Shown here piece after piece: positions 1 to 11,000 of a stretch of DNA of 64,000 nucleotides. Position 1 is the stretch's first letter. Each line of letters begins with the position of its first letter. Source of the stretch: Skeletonema tropicum (Eukaryota; Bacillariophyta; Thalassiosirophyceae; Thalassiosirales; Thalassiosiraceae). Position numbers and translations under genes: made by a program. The notes under the pieces were generated by a model that did no database searches, had not been told where the DNA came from, and was given only the letters and a program-made list of their open reading frames with translations. The DNA lies in assembly GCA_037178625.1 (NCBI GenBank), contig CM074140.1:434001-498000 (forward strand), given 5' to 3'.

Positions 1-443
1 GGCTGCAGTGCTTGCTTTGAATTATGTATAGCGGTACTTCTGTGAAAGAACGAATGCATCAATGGCACGTTGGAGATGCATGCATCTCTCTGCTGCCAAA
101 TTACGCGTGCATCGTGCATCTCTCGATCGAGGTGACACATTTCCTGCCATTTTCTTTCCTTCAAAAATGCCGAAAGCTCGGAAGTGCGTGTTCTTTCCAG
201 ACCAGAATTAGGCGAGTGAGCGATTTGTCACGGGTTGTTTGACAATTTTGTTGAAGAAAGAAAAAGAGGTCCACTTTTGTCACAGAATGCACATAGCCTA
301 CGCCAATTTACCAATAATTTCGACTTAGTGATACATTACATGCTTACATACTTATGCAGCAAGGAATAAGAGAACTAAACCCCTGCTTTAGCTGCGCATT
401 GGTGCAAGTATCTGAGAACTGATTCTGCAAACATCCCTTTATC
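1..443. other. 5' intergenic stretch
   Basis: No open frame here looks like a real protein and no repeat was recognised. It lies downstream of the minus-strand gene that ends at 444, so it probably includes that gene's 3' UTR and terminator, but no clear signal could be assigned. Confidence 0.4.
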
Positions 444-2075
444 TTATCTTGGTGTGACTCCAAATGCGTCAAAGTGGAGGGTAGTGATTGCTCTCATATA
501 AGCAGTGTCAGCCTCATCAGTGCACATTTCAATGCTCTGAACAACATCATTTCTAACTTGTATTCTTCCCAATCCACAAGCGTAATGCCACGTTTTCCTA
601 GATTGCATCCCACCGAATCCGAATTTACCCTGTTGCCAATAACTTATTTGGTTCCTTGTATGTTCTGTAGCAGTAGTACTGCTGTTATTTTCGGAACTAA
701 TCCAAGCTTCGATTGCCTCCGATCGTCCATTGGGTTGTCTCCCATACGGAAAATGCAGTACAGCCAAATGTCGATGTTCATTCTTCGACTGTTGGAGGAT
801 CGTTTCCATTGCAATTGTCCACTCATTTGACAAGACTGTTTTCCCATCGTAGGAATTACCTGGTTCTACAATGACTAGGTCTGCATTTAAATCATTCACC
901 AGTTGGACATGTTGCACTTGGTCTGCAAAGTGAGGTGCCCAAATAAAGGCAATTCTCAAACAGCGTGCAAACATTATGTCCTCGTTGCAAGGGCAATCAT
1001 CGAACAAAGATATGTAATCTGTTTGGTTGTGTGTATTTTGATGCACCACGAAATGATCTGAAGCACGACGTTGAGTATTATTACTATCTTCGTTGCGCCA
1101 TTCATATGTCAAAATGATTCCTGTACCCTTTACATCATCTCCTGCATGCGCCTCGGCAAATGCAGAGGAACCGCGTAAACCATGCACAGTTGCAGTGAAC
1201 AAGTTGCGTATGTGAGAGTCTCCCATCATGACGATGGTTACTTGACATTTTTTGGAATTGTCCATCCAAGTGAAGGGGTCCAGAGGAACGAGGCTGCAAG
1301 AGTTGGGCACCCATTCTCTGTCATAGTTGTCGGGTGATCCTTGTTGATTACCGTCGAATATATCTTGTTGCGTGTTGCATCGTGGTAAAGAATGATTTGT
1401 TGCTTCGTTTTCGTTTTCTTCTTCTTCTAAAGAATTGGCGTGTTGATGATAACTTCCAAATCGTCGCGGTAGTGGTGGCAGCGTTGTTGTCTCATTTAGA
1501 TTGCGCACCCATATCCATTCCCCTCGACTGGGCATCAAACAATAATTCGGTTCCAACCTCACTCCACCACACGTTCCATGTTCATTTTCTATAAGTGGCT
1601 GGATAGTAATTTCCCCCTTTGTTGCAAATCCACAGTGGAGAGTTGTCGTGTTGGCCAATCGTTGATCGGTTGCACAATCGGTACCAAGCTGTTTCCATCT
1701 TCTTGTTGTTATTGACCATTTGGTATCGTGCTTATTAAACGCAGATCCTTCACTTGCATTGAAATGATACGTCACAACATCATCAGTGTGTAGAAGCTGT
1801 CCTTTGTATTCAATATCCTCCAGTGCTTCCTCGCTCTCATATCTCCTATCCACGAGCATGAATAATGATACCCCGGCAATAAAGGCAAACAGGACTAAAG
1901 GGAGCACTCGATATACTACTAACTTTGATAGTGCAGAAGAAGATAAAGTTGGCTGCAATGGTGGTGATGAATCGTCATTGGCGAAACTACTTTCAGTCTC
2001 AGGACTCTTGTCGCTGCCGCTTGTTGTGGTTAATGGCAGAACCTCGAATATTCCGCCATCCAGATTCTTTATCAT
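444..2075 (-). CDS. Type II membrane protein with a GDSH (PC-esterase-like) motif
   Basis: A 543-residue single-exon protein. A Ser/Pro-rich cytosolic tail (1-50) is followed by one hydrophobic span (about 52-75) and a long lumenal part with many N-x-S/T sites, the topology of a Golgi type II enzyme. The sequence MMGDSHIRNLF at 283-293 is the nucleophile block of GDSL/PC-esterase-type proteins (the family of plant TBL acetyltransferases and animal NXPE-like proteins). A C-terminal TWHYAC motif resembles the conserved His region of NXPE-like relatives. By family knowledge it would add or remove acyl groups on glycans in the secretory pathway; the substrate is not visible. An acidic Glu/Asn stretch near 217-228 is low complexity. 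The start at 2075 places the tail ahead of the TM, and no upstream exon is needed. Confidence 0.75.
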   Translation of the reverse strand: MIKNLDGGIFEVLPLTTTSGSDKSPETESSFANDDSSPPLQPTLSSSALSKLVVYRVLPLVLFAFIAGVSLFMLVDRRYESEEALEDIEYKGQLLHTDDVVTYHFNASEGSAFNKHDTKWSITTRRWKQLGTDCATDQRLANTTTLHCGFATKGEITIQPLIENEHGTCGGVRLEPNYCLMPSRGEWIWVRNLNETTTLPPLPRRFGSYHQHANSLEEEENENEATNHSLPRCNTQQDIFDGNQQGSPDNYDREWVPNSCSLVPLDPFTWMDNSKKCQVTIVMMGDSHIRNLFTATVHGLRGSSAFAEAHAGDDVKGTGIILTYEWRNEDSNNTQRRASDHFVVHQNTHNQTDYISLFDDCPCNEDIMFARCLRIAFIWAPHFADQVQHVQLVNDLNADLVIVEPGNSYDGKTVLSNEWTIAMETILQQSKNEHRHLAVLHFPYGRQPNGRSEAIEAWISSENNSSTTATEHTRNQISYWQQGKFGFGGMQSRKTWHYACGLGRIQVRNDVVQSIEMCTDEADTAYMRAITTLHFDAFGVTPR

Positions 2076-2229
2076 CTTAGCTCGTGTCTCTTCTCGAATT
2101 ACCGCCCATGCCCTTCCTCGCTAATGATTGGCTTGGCGGCAATCAGTTCAAGAAAGAAGCAGCGAGAGAGAGGAGAGAGCACGCACGCACAGTAAAAAGT
2201 TTAAACTTTAGAGTCTCGAGAGATACAGT

Positions 2230-2400
2230 GTGTCCATCGTAGTTGCCCGCCTTGGTACTTGCCCATCCACAGTAGTTGCCCGCTGGAAAATCCGGACAAA
2301 GGAAGTCCGGACAATAACAATAACAATTTGCGTAGTTGCCCGTCCACCGTAGTTGCCCGCCCCGATGAGCGGACAAACCCGCGGGCAACTACGGTGGACA
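2230..2400. repeat. Clustered GTAGTTGCCCGC repeats with a 19-bp hairpin
   Basis: The word GTAGTTGCCCGC or a close variant occurs four times on the plus strand (near 2239, 2271, 2333 and 2349) and once inverted. The last plus copy (2342-2360) and the inverted copy (2381-2399) form a perfect 19-bp stem around a 20-base loop. This looks like the terminus of a small mobile element or a satellite remnant. It sits about 160 bases upstream of the start of the 444-2075 gene. Confidence 0.6.
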
Positions 2401-2994
2401 TATCCAAAAGAGCTCAGAAATGCACAATGCTTCTCTGCTAATAGATCACTTGGTTTCACTATTCCTCAAACCCTGAGATTTCTGGCTGCTACTTCTCTTC
2501 TTCTACATTCACAAGGCATAGGTTCAGGTGCTGAATTTCACCTCCCTAAATGGAAAGCCTCAGGCAACAAACAAAGCAAAACTATTATCAAGTTCCAACT
2601 GGAATGTCTCAAGGAAAGAGCTGGAAGGGTTCAAATGGTAATTCAATCACCTCCTATCTATACCATTACTTGAACACCGATTAGAGGAGTGCAAGCAGTT
2701 TCATCAGGACCCTTCCAAAGCTTTACAAGGACAACCGTGCAAGTGAAGTGGATATATCGAAGCGAAGATGTGAGGAGAAACTTACTCGATTGGAAATAGT
2801 CAAGAAGTTGAATTCCACTGGCGATCCAAGTGAGATATATAAAGGGTATGAAGCAATTTGAACAGATCAGAGAGAAACATAATGGAGATGATGAAGGATG
2901 ATGCTCGTAGATGTTTAAGTATTACTCTGCTAAAGCTAACGTGGTAGAGTTTTCTCTACCAAGATGAAGATACAGTAGTACATGCGCTATCCCC
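2401..2994. other. Intergenic stretch, possible relic coding sequence
   Basis: An open frame at 2353-2673 (plus) would give 106 residues but begins inside the hairpin repeat above and matches nothing I recognise. Codon-like texture continues to about 2890 in broken frames, as in a decayed element. I do not call a gene here. Confidence 0.3.
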
Positions 2995-4026
2995 TCAGTA
3001 ATAGGGTGGCGTACCATATACAACCGGGGCAATCGAATCAGTAATGCCCCACGTACTAAAACTTGTTAGCGTAAATATAAGAGTGGCTTCATCGTCCACC
3101 CCTTTCGCACCACGAATTGGTCTGACAGTCTTGGAAGGCCCATCTACCTCCATCGACACGGAAAAGAATCCAATACCTCTATGGATTTGCTGCTGATCTG
3201 GGTCTTTCTGAACATTTTGGACATCCCCAATCCGTGTGAAGGACGAAGAATCCTTAAATGTTGCGGCATCATCGCTATCTACAACCCAAAAGCTCGGCCT
3301 TGGTTGCTGTGTACCGTCATGCATCATTGCCTCGAAGGCGACAAGATTTTGATTAGGATCTTCGAAGATACCTTCCTCAGATATTTCCCAGCCAGTGCCA
3401 GCTCTCACGTATTGTTTGAGCTTCATCATAGTGACTTCAGGAAGATATGCATATACCCACGAATTTCCGTAGTCTCTCAACACTGGCCGACCTTTTTTGT
3501 TTTTTGCGAGTTTGGTCTGGAGATCGAGGCATATTTCCACACCGATGTAAGGAAGCTTGCAGCGCTCGCCGTCGACATTGTAGAAGAAGTCAAGCTCGCC
3601 TTCCCATGTGGTATCAGGGCCACCAAGATGTGCAAGGCCTTGCAGTACGGCGCTGACGTCTGGATCAGGTAGATTGTGGCCAAAATGGTCTTTCAAGTCA
3701 TCAAATACATGTTTCAGAGCCTTTGCCTCTATCTCGGAAACATAATTGCCCCTCCACTGTACCATCCTTCTCTTTGATGGTGCCTCATATGTTGTGTCAT
3801 CATCTCTCCGTCTTCGCGGAACCACGCTATTATTTGTGGGTGAATACTTTTCTAGATAAGCCTTCACAGCCTCGTAACTTGACGGCGCCTGTTGTGGCCA
3901 ATAATTCCCCCTTCGTATCGAATGCTCTTGTGCTTGAGCCTGTTCCCGACCTGAAGACGAAGCCGCCGCCATCATGATGCGTCGGTAATAATCCCCTGCA
4001 GCATTGAAGCTCATCTTGGTTTCCAT
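2995..4026 (-). CDS. Unrecognised conserved protein, family A copy 1
   Basis: A 343-residue protein whose C-terminal ~250 residues match the plus-strand gene at 14694-15593. Shared blocks include MVQWRGN near residue 87, an EAKAL-HVFD-L-DHFGH segment, WVYAYLPE, AGTGW, PSFWVV, a HRG-G-FSVSMEV segment and a final WG-TD--APVV tail. The N-terminal ~85 residues are unique, Gln/Ser-rich and end in a basic RRRR and KRR stretch. There are no signal peptide, TM segments or Cys pairs, so the protein should be cytosolic or nuclear. The alternating hydrophobic pattern suggests a beta-rich fold. I do not recognise the family. A lineage-specific protein or an endogenised viral structural gene are both possible; nothing seen decides between them. 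Confidence 0.7.
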   Translation of the reverse strand: METKMSFNAAGDYYRRIMMAAASSSGREQAQAQEHSIRRGNYWPQQAPSSYEAVKAYLEKYSPTNNSVVPRRRRDDDTTYEAPSKRRMVQWRGNYVSEIEAKALKHVFDDLKDHFGHNLPDPDVSAVLQGLAHLGGPDTTWEGELDFFYNVDGERCKLPYIGVEICLDLQTKLAKNKKGRPVLRDYGNSWVYAYLPEVTMMKLKQYVRAGTGWEISEEGIFEDPNQNLVAFEAMMHDGTQQPRPSFWVVDSDDAATFKDSSSFTRIGDVQNVQKDPDQQQIHRGIGFFSVSMEVDGPSKTVRPIRGAKGVDDEATLIFTLTSFSTWGITDSIAPVVYGTPPYY

Positions 4027-4477
4027 ACGCGAAGGTGATACGAATTAATACTCTAGTACTTAGGAGTAGAATTTGAATGCTAATAATAATTGTTGATATC
4101 TTGATATCACTTCATTAGTGATATCAACGACACCAAAGCTATTTTCTCATTGCGCACAAGTCACATTGTATCCACGACAGTGTTAGTTCAATCGTTTCTT
4201 GCCAAAGATTTTTGAGATTCTGGGAAGAGCTTCGAAGAAGTATCACAAGTACGAACCTGTTGCCGTACCTGTGATTTGTGAGTCCCTAAACAGTTGTGAG
4301 CAAAAAATTTCTGGGACTTTCTCTTTCCCAAGTCCCACGCACGAAGTGAGTGCACGCGGATTGCGGTCCTCGAGAAAAAGGGAATGATGGAGAGCAAAAT
4401 ATCTGGATGTGGTACCTCGCGCCTAGAGTACCGGGTACCGGGCCTTCATAGGCTCTCTATCTCTAATAATCTATCTA

Positions 4478-4802
4478 CTCCCTCTGTCCCACAAAAAATG
4501 AGCTTTTTGATTTAAAATAGTTAAAATTTGGTCAATTTTCGTCCAAAAAATTGCTATCGCACATCGTTGGAAAGCTTATTTCACGCCGGTTACGATTATA
4601 TGGAGGTTGGAGGTTGTATTTGTAATGATATATTGTGACAAAAGGCGTTAAAATATCCTTATATCTAACCCTATTGTGAAAATGAAGAGGCCTCTCGGAC
4701 ACTTGTGTAGGACCTGACGTAGGAATAAGTACGTCAAATAGCTAGTTTTTTGTGGGACTACGATTAACTTCAAATAGCTCATTTTTTTTGGGACAGAGGG
4801 AG
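4478..4802. mobile_element. Stowaway-like MITE (325 bp, TA target duplication)
   Basis: The element starts CTCCCTCTGTCCCA and ends with the reverse complement of the same 14 bases, directly flanked by TA on both sides (4476-4477 and 4803-4804). The terminal repeats extend imperfectly to about 35-38 bp through an AAAAAATGAGCT block. A third, degenerate copy of the terminus lies inside near 4740-4765. There is no coding capacity. TA duplication and a CTCCCTC...GTCCC terminus are the hallmarks of Tc1/mariner-type Stowaway MITEs, best known from grasses. Confidence 0.85.
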
Positions 4803-5392
4803 TATCTATCTACTTATAAGTAGCTATGTAAGTATCTCTCACTAGAGAGCTTGATTTTTGATTTTTGCCTTGGCCCTTTCTTGTTGCTTCTGCCCTCCTT
4901 AAACTTGGTTGATTGCATTGATTGGCCTTGCTTGTTGCTTGAGCTTGACGCAGGCTTGACGAGGCTTGACGCATGCTGAAGTACGATATCAGAAATAACT
5001 CTATGGTGCACCCGTGCGAGTGAAGATGTATCAAAAGAAGATAAAGCAGTACATAGGTAGGCACACGCACGCAGTGAAAGATGAACGGCAACCTCAGGAA
5101 GTCACAAGATCTTTGATTTGATTTTCGAATGCCGACCCCATGCCTGCAAGAGGCAGGCGATGGGGTCAGCCGCAGATTGGTCACACTACTCAAACTCGAT
5201 AAATGCTGCTATTAAAGCTACTAAAAATAAAATCCTTTTTTTTTCGCACATTGCCCAGCATTACTACGTCGTTAGAGATGAATGGTGTGTGAAGACCAGG
5301 TTTTGACTTATTCGATCAAATGAATAGGTAACAGGAGTCGATTGTGACGGTATCTACTACTGAATAGGTCTATCTATCTATCTACCCAATAG
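4803..5392. other. Non-coding stretch between MITE and inverted repeat
   Basis: Contains ATCT/TAGA microsatellite at both ends and no gene-like open frame. A short near-palindrome around GACCCCATGCC (5132-5170) is the only other structure noticed. Confidence 0.4.
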
Positions 5393-5896
5393 GTTTGGCC
5401 TCGCCTACACCAAGGCGTTCGCTTTCCACATCCGTCGACCAGTTAGTTCCCGGCAGGCCACACAGGCTTCTTCGGGACCAGCCCGAGCCCCTCCAGGTTT
5501 AAATTCTTCTTTCTCTACTGACACAGGTGTCTAGGGAGTAGTGAATAAAATAATCTATCTATCTATCTAGATAGATATAGTGAATAAAATAATCTATCTA
5601 TCTATCTCTAGATAGGTAGATAGATAGATTATTTTAGTCACTACTCTCTAGACACCGGTGTCAGTAGAGAAAGAAGAATTTAAACCTGGAGGGGCTCGGG
5701 CTGGTCCCATCTAGATAGATAGATAGATAGATAGATTATTTTATTCACTACTCCCTAGACACCTGTGTCAGTAGAGAAAGAAGAATTTAAACCTGGAGGG
5801 GCTCGGGCTGGTCCCGAAGACGCCTGTGCAGCCTGCCGGGAACTAACTGGTCGACGGATGTGGAAAGCGAACGCCTTGGTGCAGGCAAGGCCAAAC
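5393..5896. repeat. Long inverted repeat with a third partial arm and ATCT microsatellites
   Basis: The left arm (5393 to about 5580) reads GTTTGGCC...GGCGTTCGCTTTCC and is repeated in inverse orientation at about 5720-5896 with only a few mismatches. A third, truncated inverted copy of the inner 75-80 bases lies at about 5636-5716. Blocks of (ATCT)n or (TAGA)n sit at every junction (5551-5580, 5594-5630, 5709-5738). The structure could form a long hairpin. An open frame at 5755-6081 overlaps the right arm but is not convincing as a gene. Confidence 0.8.
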
Positions 5897-6608
5897 TGTT
5901 GAAGGAAATGGATCTGGGGGGTGGGTGCTGTGTAGGAGTGGCCATAGAATCGCTGGTGGGCTGGTTTGGAAGCAGACCATGAGGAATTGGCAAGGGGAAG
6001 GATGCCATGGGGGGCTGAGCTTTGGAGTGAGTCGCGGTACATCTTCGTACTATTGAATGGCATACCATAGTAGATAGCCATATCTAGTGTGCCAATGAAT
6101 CGCTGTAACCATGCTGTAACATTTGTGTGACAATTTGAAAACGCTTATTATTGTCAGTGCCTCTTTCGAAAGGATCAGGGAAGAAGGGTGGCATTCCAAC
6201 TATCGTAGAACAGGCAATGTAGGGGTAGGGGGCAGGTCGTAGCTATAAGTACTCTAGAGAGAGAAAAAACAATGATCGTGTGAAGTTGAATTTAATATGT
6301 AATGTTGCATCCAATGTCAATGCCACAAGCAAAGAGTTCAGTTTTAGTACATTAGATTTTAGTTTTAGATTGATTCTTCGTGACGACGATATAACTCTAA
6401 TGTGACTTGTCTGTATTGCTTTTTTCTTACGCGACTATACTGTAGCTGATTGAATAGAAGTAGATGTGACCATTATTGTTGGATACATGCACTTGGAACT
6501 ATCTCCACGGACACGATCCCTATCTCTATTGCGAGCTCTTCAAGCGACAAAATGAATCGTCATCTCTCTCTCTCTCTCCATCCTCTCTGACTACTCCTCT
6601 CTCAGACA
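5897..6608. other. Intergenic stretch
   Basis: AT-rich sequence with a short CT microsatellite (6560-6580). It lies downstream of the minus-strand gene ending at 6609. No credible gene. Confidence 0.4.
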
Positions 6609-7463
6609 TTACGAATATGAAAATGCTCCTAGAGAACTCCACAACCTGGAACCCATCGTGCCAACAATATTGTGGAATGAATAATAGTACGACAAAGAGA
6701 CATCATCATCACCACCACTATCTTCTTCATGATTTATTATTGGAGTAACGTTGGCTGTAGGACTGCTAAATGATAGAACAGATTCCGTTTGTTGCGTTGA
6801 CGGCAGTGATGACGATGATGCAGCAGCAGACGACGGACTAGAAGAAGTACTGCTAATGCTATTGCTACAAGCAACAGATGCATAGCATTGCATATTCGAT
6901 GGACATTCCGACGATTGACCCGAGTTACAATAGTGAATTTCTTTTACTGAATGATCCTCACCTCCACCATCACCACTACTACTGCAAGAAGACTCGGCTT
7001 CTAGAAATGTAACCCCACAAACAAATGCTTTCACACTACTATTATTATCCCGTTCCCATATCAATCGTTCCATCAACTCCCTTTCCATTATTTGCAGGGA
7101 CAATTCCTCCACATTCGATTTAGAGCAGGGAATACCGGCATAGCAGTATTGACCGGTAGGACAGGAGGAATCATTTCCATCAATGCAGAGTTGATTGCAT
7201 TGGGTGGAGGATTTCCAGTGGGAGCCGCAGGAGAAGGTGGGGACCATTGTTGTTGTTGTTGTTTCATCGCTGCTGTTGCTGTGATTGTTTGGATGCGATG
7301 ATGATGGTCGCGACGACGATAATGATGATGTTGTCGAGGGGGCATCGTTGTGGGCACCAGTAGTAGCTGCTGCTTGAGTCGATGCAGTGGTTACTGCGGC
7401 ATAGGCCAGCGCTGTAGAGAAAATGAGGAGTTTGCTTCGGATAGAGTAGTTGTTGCAGCTCAT
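6609..7463 (-). CDS. Secreted Cys-module protein
   Basis: I start at the ATG at 7463 (285 residues), not an in-frame ATG 132 bases upstream, because it gives a clean signal peptide (basic N-terminus, then LLIFSTALAYAAV) followed by a Ser/Thr/Asn-rich linker. Two Cys modules follow. The first has the form CGSHW--STQCNQLC----SSCPTGQYCYAGIPC. The second begins FVCGVTFLEAESSC and ends ECPSNMQCYASVAC. The same pair in the same order occurs in the N-terminal half of the adjacent plus-strand chitinase-like protein (8055-12420). The C-terminus is Ser-rich and acidic with no further domain. The two genes are head to head with about 590 bases between their starts, so they may share a promoter (inference). 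The role is probably extracellular or in the cell wall; no catalytic site is visible. Confidence 0.72.
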   Translation of the reverse strand: MSCNNYSIRSKLLIFSTALAYAAVTTASTQAAATTGAHNDAPSTTSSLSSSRPSSSHPNNHSNSSDETTTTTMVPTFSCGSHWKSSTQCNQLCIDGNDSSCPTGQYCYAGIPCSKSNVEELSLQIMERELMERLIWERDNNSSVKAFVCGVTFLEAESSCSSSGDGGGEDHSVKEIHYCNSGQSSECPSNMQCYASVACSNSISSTSSSPSSAAASSSSLPSTQQTESVLSFSSPTANVTPIINHEEDSGGDDDVSLSYYYSFHNIVGTMGSRLWSSLGAFSYS

Positions 7464-8054
7464 GTTGTTGTGATGATAGTAGGAGGCTCTTGAAAGTATC
7501 TGAAGTACTGTTTGCTCGCAATAAGCGAAGATAGATATTGAGATGGATAATGAAATGATGAGTCTCTTCTTATTCCTTTTGGCTGGCTCACGCAACTAAA
7601 TATATCACTGAAATATGATACTAATGTCAGATCTTTGAACTGTTGTTGCATTCCAGCGATCGATCCGCCCGGACCCCGGCCTGGGTCATTCATCAATCGT
7701 TCCACCACCAAAGATGTGAGATATCCTTTTTGATCGGCCTGTTTTGGTACAGCCCCTGTTTTCTCAATTTCCAGGTACACAACGGCTAAAATTACGCCCA
7801 ATGCGTTTTCGATTGTGGGCTGTTCAATTCAAACAACTCTCTCCTCACTCCTCACCTTCACTCAAATTCCATACTGTGTCTGTTGTGTTGTCAATGTCAA
7901 CAACTAACCACGAGGCAGGCGATTTCATAGGGACCCGGTAAGGTTGGAGAGGGGCAAGATCGATAGGCGCCAGCTGCTTTCGAAGAAGAGACTATCATAC
8001 AATATCTCAGTTTGGTGGGTTGATCCATCTCGAAGAAAAAGAGAGGCAAGGAAG

Positions 8055-11000
8055 ATGACAAACTCAAAGCGTCTCTTGTCAGCAGCAGCATTATGTTGTT
8101 ACTACTTATACACGACATCTACAATCATTGCAACTTCCGCCGCTGCAACGACCATCCCTCACAATGATGATGACAACAACCTCCCCAACAATCACCAACA
8201 CGACGGCACAACACACACATCATCCAAGAAGAAGAAGAGACGACTCCGCGGCGGCCCACATCCTCCACGAAACTTACAAAGTATTGATCTCTCCACCCAC
8301 CCGTACTATCCAACCCACAACACCAAAACTTGCAAAAACGACGGCAATCCACCCAGTTGGATGACATGGAGTGGCGGGTATGCCGAGGCACATTTGTTTC
8401 GTACTAACAAGGAGTGTTGTGATAAGTGGTTTCCGGATAATTCCGTGTGTTATGATGTAGAGGGTGCAGGTGCAGCCGCGGAAGAAGAAGGAGGAGGGTC
8501 TAGTGAAGAAGAGATTGTTGTGGAAAATTATCATCAGCGGCCGGTAATCACATCAACAGAAGAGGAAGGAGATTCATCGACTGCAACAGTAACTCGACCC
8601 ACCAGACCAGTAGTAGTACAAGCCACACAACAAACCCAACCCCAAGAAAACGAGGCTACATTCCCCACCTCCTCTTGTGGGACAAATCTCTTCCAAGCAC
8701 GAGAATGCAATCGACTCTGCCTCCCAGGTGGGATGGACACATGCCTACCCGACGAAACATGTTTTCCCAACATACTCTGTCCAGCGTCACAAGTTGCCGC
8801 TGCCATGGGACCAGCTGGTGGTGCTATATTAGATTTGATTTCTATACCGGAAGAATTGGTAGGGAAGGCTGATACGGTGAATGTGTGTGGGGTAGATTAC
8901 AATGATGCCGAATCGAAATGTAAGAATGTAGTGACGGGGGAGGTATATATGGATGCAAACTATATTGAATGTCCCGATGGGACGGGGAAAGAGTGTCCGA
9001 ATGAGATGCAGTGCTTTGGGGGGATATTGTGTGCTTTGCCTCCGACGGTGAGTCCTACGGTAAGTCCGACTACCGTGAAACCTACTGTTGGGAAGACTAG
9101 TGCTACTGTTTTGGGTGGTGGTGGTGATGATGCGATTGTTGCATCGACAACAACAACAACAACGAAGAAGGACAAGGCGGAAGTTGTGGGCAAATATGTA
9201 CCTCCACCTCCGGCTCCAGCTCCAATAGTGAGCACAAGCACCACAAGTACATCTCAGCAACATTCTTCCTCACCCTACTCCATCGACAAATCGACCCTTG
9301 GAACAGTCTCCGTGGCATCCGAATCATGCACCGGAGGTTGTCCCTCCAACTCCAAATGCGTCGGAAATCAAGCGGCAGGACAACTCATCGAAGACACCGA
9401 TTGTCATGCGTGTAGTGCCTCTGGACAAACGTGGTGGCCGTGTGACGTCCCGGGACTGTGCTGGTGTTGGAAGGATGGTACCGATCGGATTGCACCCGCA
9501 CCACCATCTGGGGTGGAGGTAGACACGACACTGGGAGAGCATTACACCGTCTGTGATGACATTTTGACACGTGAAACGTTTCATTTGATTGCCCCCAATG
9601 CTAAACCACCCTACACCTATACAGGGTTATGTGATGCGATATTATCGTATAATGCCCATCATACCGAAAAGGCATTCGGAATGGGAGATGCTTACCTGCG
9701 TGCTTCGGAAATAGCCGCCTTTTTGGGGAATACATTACACGAGAGTGATGAGTTCAAGGCACCACGAGAGTATTTGATGTGTGGGGATAACAAGATTGTG
9801 AATGGGGAGGTTTATTGCAAGCCTTGTGATAATAGTAGTTTTGATTGGGGTACGAAAAAGTGTGGACATAGTTTGGGCACGTTTAGTGAGTATTGTCAAT
9901 CGTCTTCCAAGCCTCCTGAGGCATGTAGCTGTGGTACTGCTCAAGGAGATGGTGATGGCTATGTTCCTGCGAAGGAAATGTTCTTTGGACGTGGTGCGAT
10001 ACAGGTGAGTTTATCAAGTAGGTTGTTTGTGAGATTGACTATGAGGAGAGTGAATACTAACTCAACCTTTGTGTACATTTAGTTGAGTTGGAATTATAAT
10101 TATAGGGGGGCATCGACTGCGTTAACAGGAAGTCCTGAGACGTTTTGTGAGAACCCGGATCTTGTAGCATCTGAAGAAAAGTATGCGTGGGGGGCAGGTG
10201 AGCTATAAATACTGAACGTATGTGTTTTTGACATTTGTCAAGAGCGGATGGTTTGTACTAACTCAATCTTTTCATACCGTGGATCTCTCTCTACTACTAC
10301 TTTAGGTCTCTTCTTTTGGATGGAGCATGTGAAGGAAGGGACAACATCTCATACAGAGTGCTTGAAGAATTATAACTTTGGTGGTACGTTGAATAACATT
10401 AATGGAGGTCTTGAGTGCCCTGCCCACGGAGGCTGGCACGCAGAAGCAGTGAAAATGAGGCTCAATCGTTACTGTCGTGCAGCCAAAGGCCTCGGTCTAC
10501 CAAATCTCCTCAAGATCGATGGATGTGCTGGACTTGACGATAAGTTTCATAGCTGCGTAGGAGATGGAAGTTGTAGCGAGTGTAGTGACTTTTATGGCAA
10601 GGACACAGGCGAGCATTCGTCCTCCTATTCACCTCCTGTTTCTTCTCCAGCCACCACCTCAGTAGTTGAACAACCTGTTGTAATAGAAGAGAAACCAAGC
10701 GAACCTCTTTGTCCAGAAGGCTTTTTCCCCTGGGAAAAGAATTCAAGCTGCTGTGTGCCAAATCCCAAATTCATCGGAGATGGTGCTTGTGATCCCGATA
10801 CTCCTTACAATACTGAAGTGTGTGGCTACGATGGTGGAGATTGCTGCAAGGGCACATGTGACCCTGGATCAACATTTGGATGTACGACAAAGAAAGAGAG
10901 CCATTATGGAGACTATGGACCGTTTGGATTCTACTGCATCGACCCTTCTCAGGAAGATAGCATTGACAGAGTCGCTTGCGCAGCAGTAGAAATGGATAGG

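Noticed and set aside
2353..2673. 106-codon plus-strand frame
   Set aside because: It starts inside the hairpin repeat and resembles no protein; noted only as a possible relic.
5755..6081. 108-codon minus-strand open frame
   Set aside because: It overlaps the right arm of the inverted repeat, is matched by a second open frame in the same interval and has no domain or codon signal.
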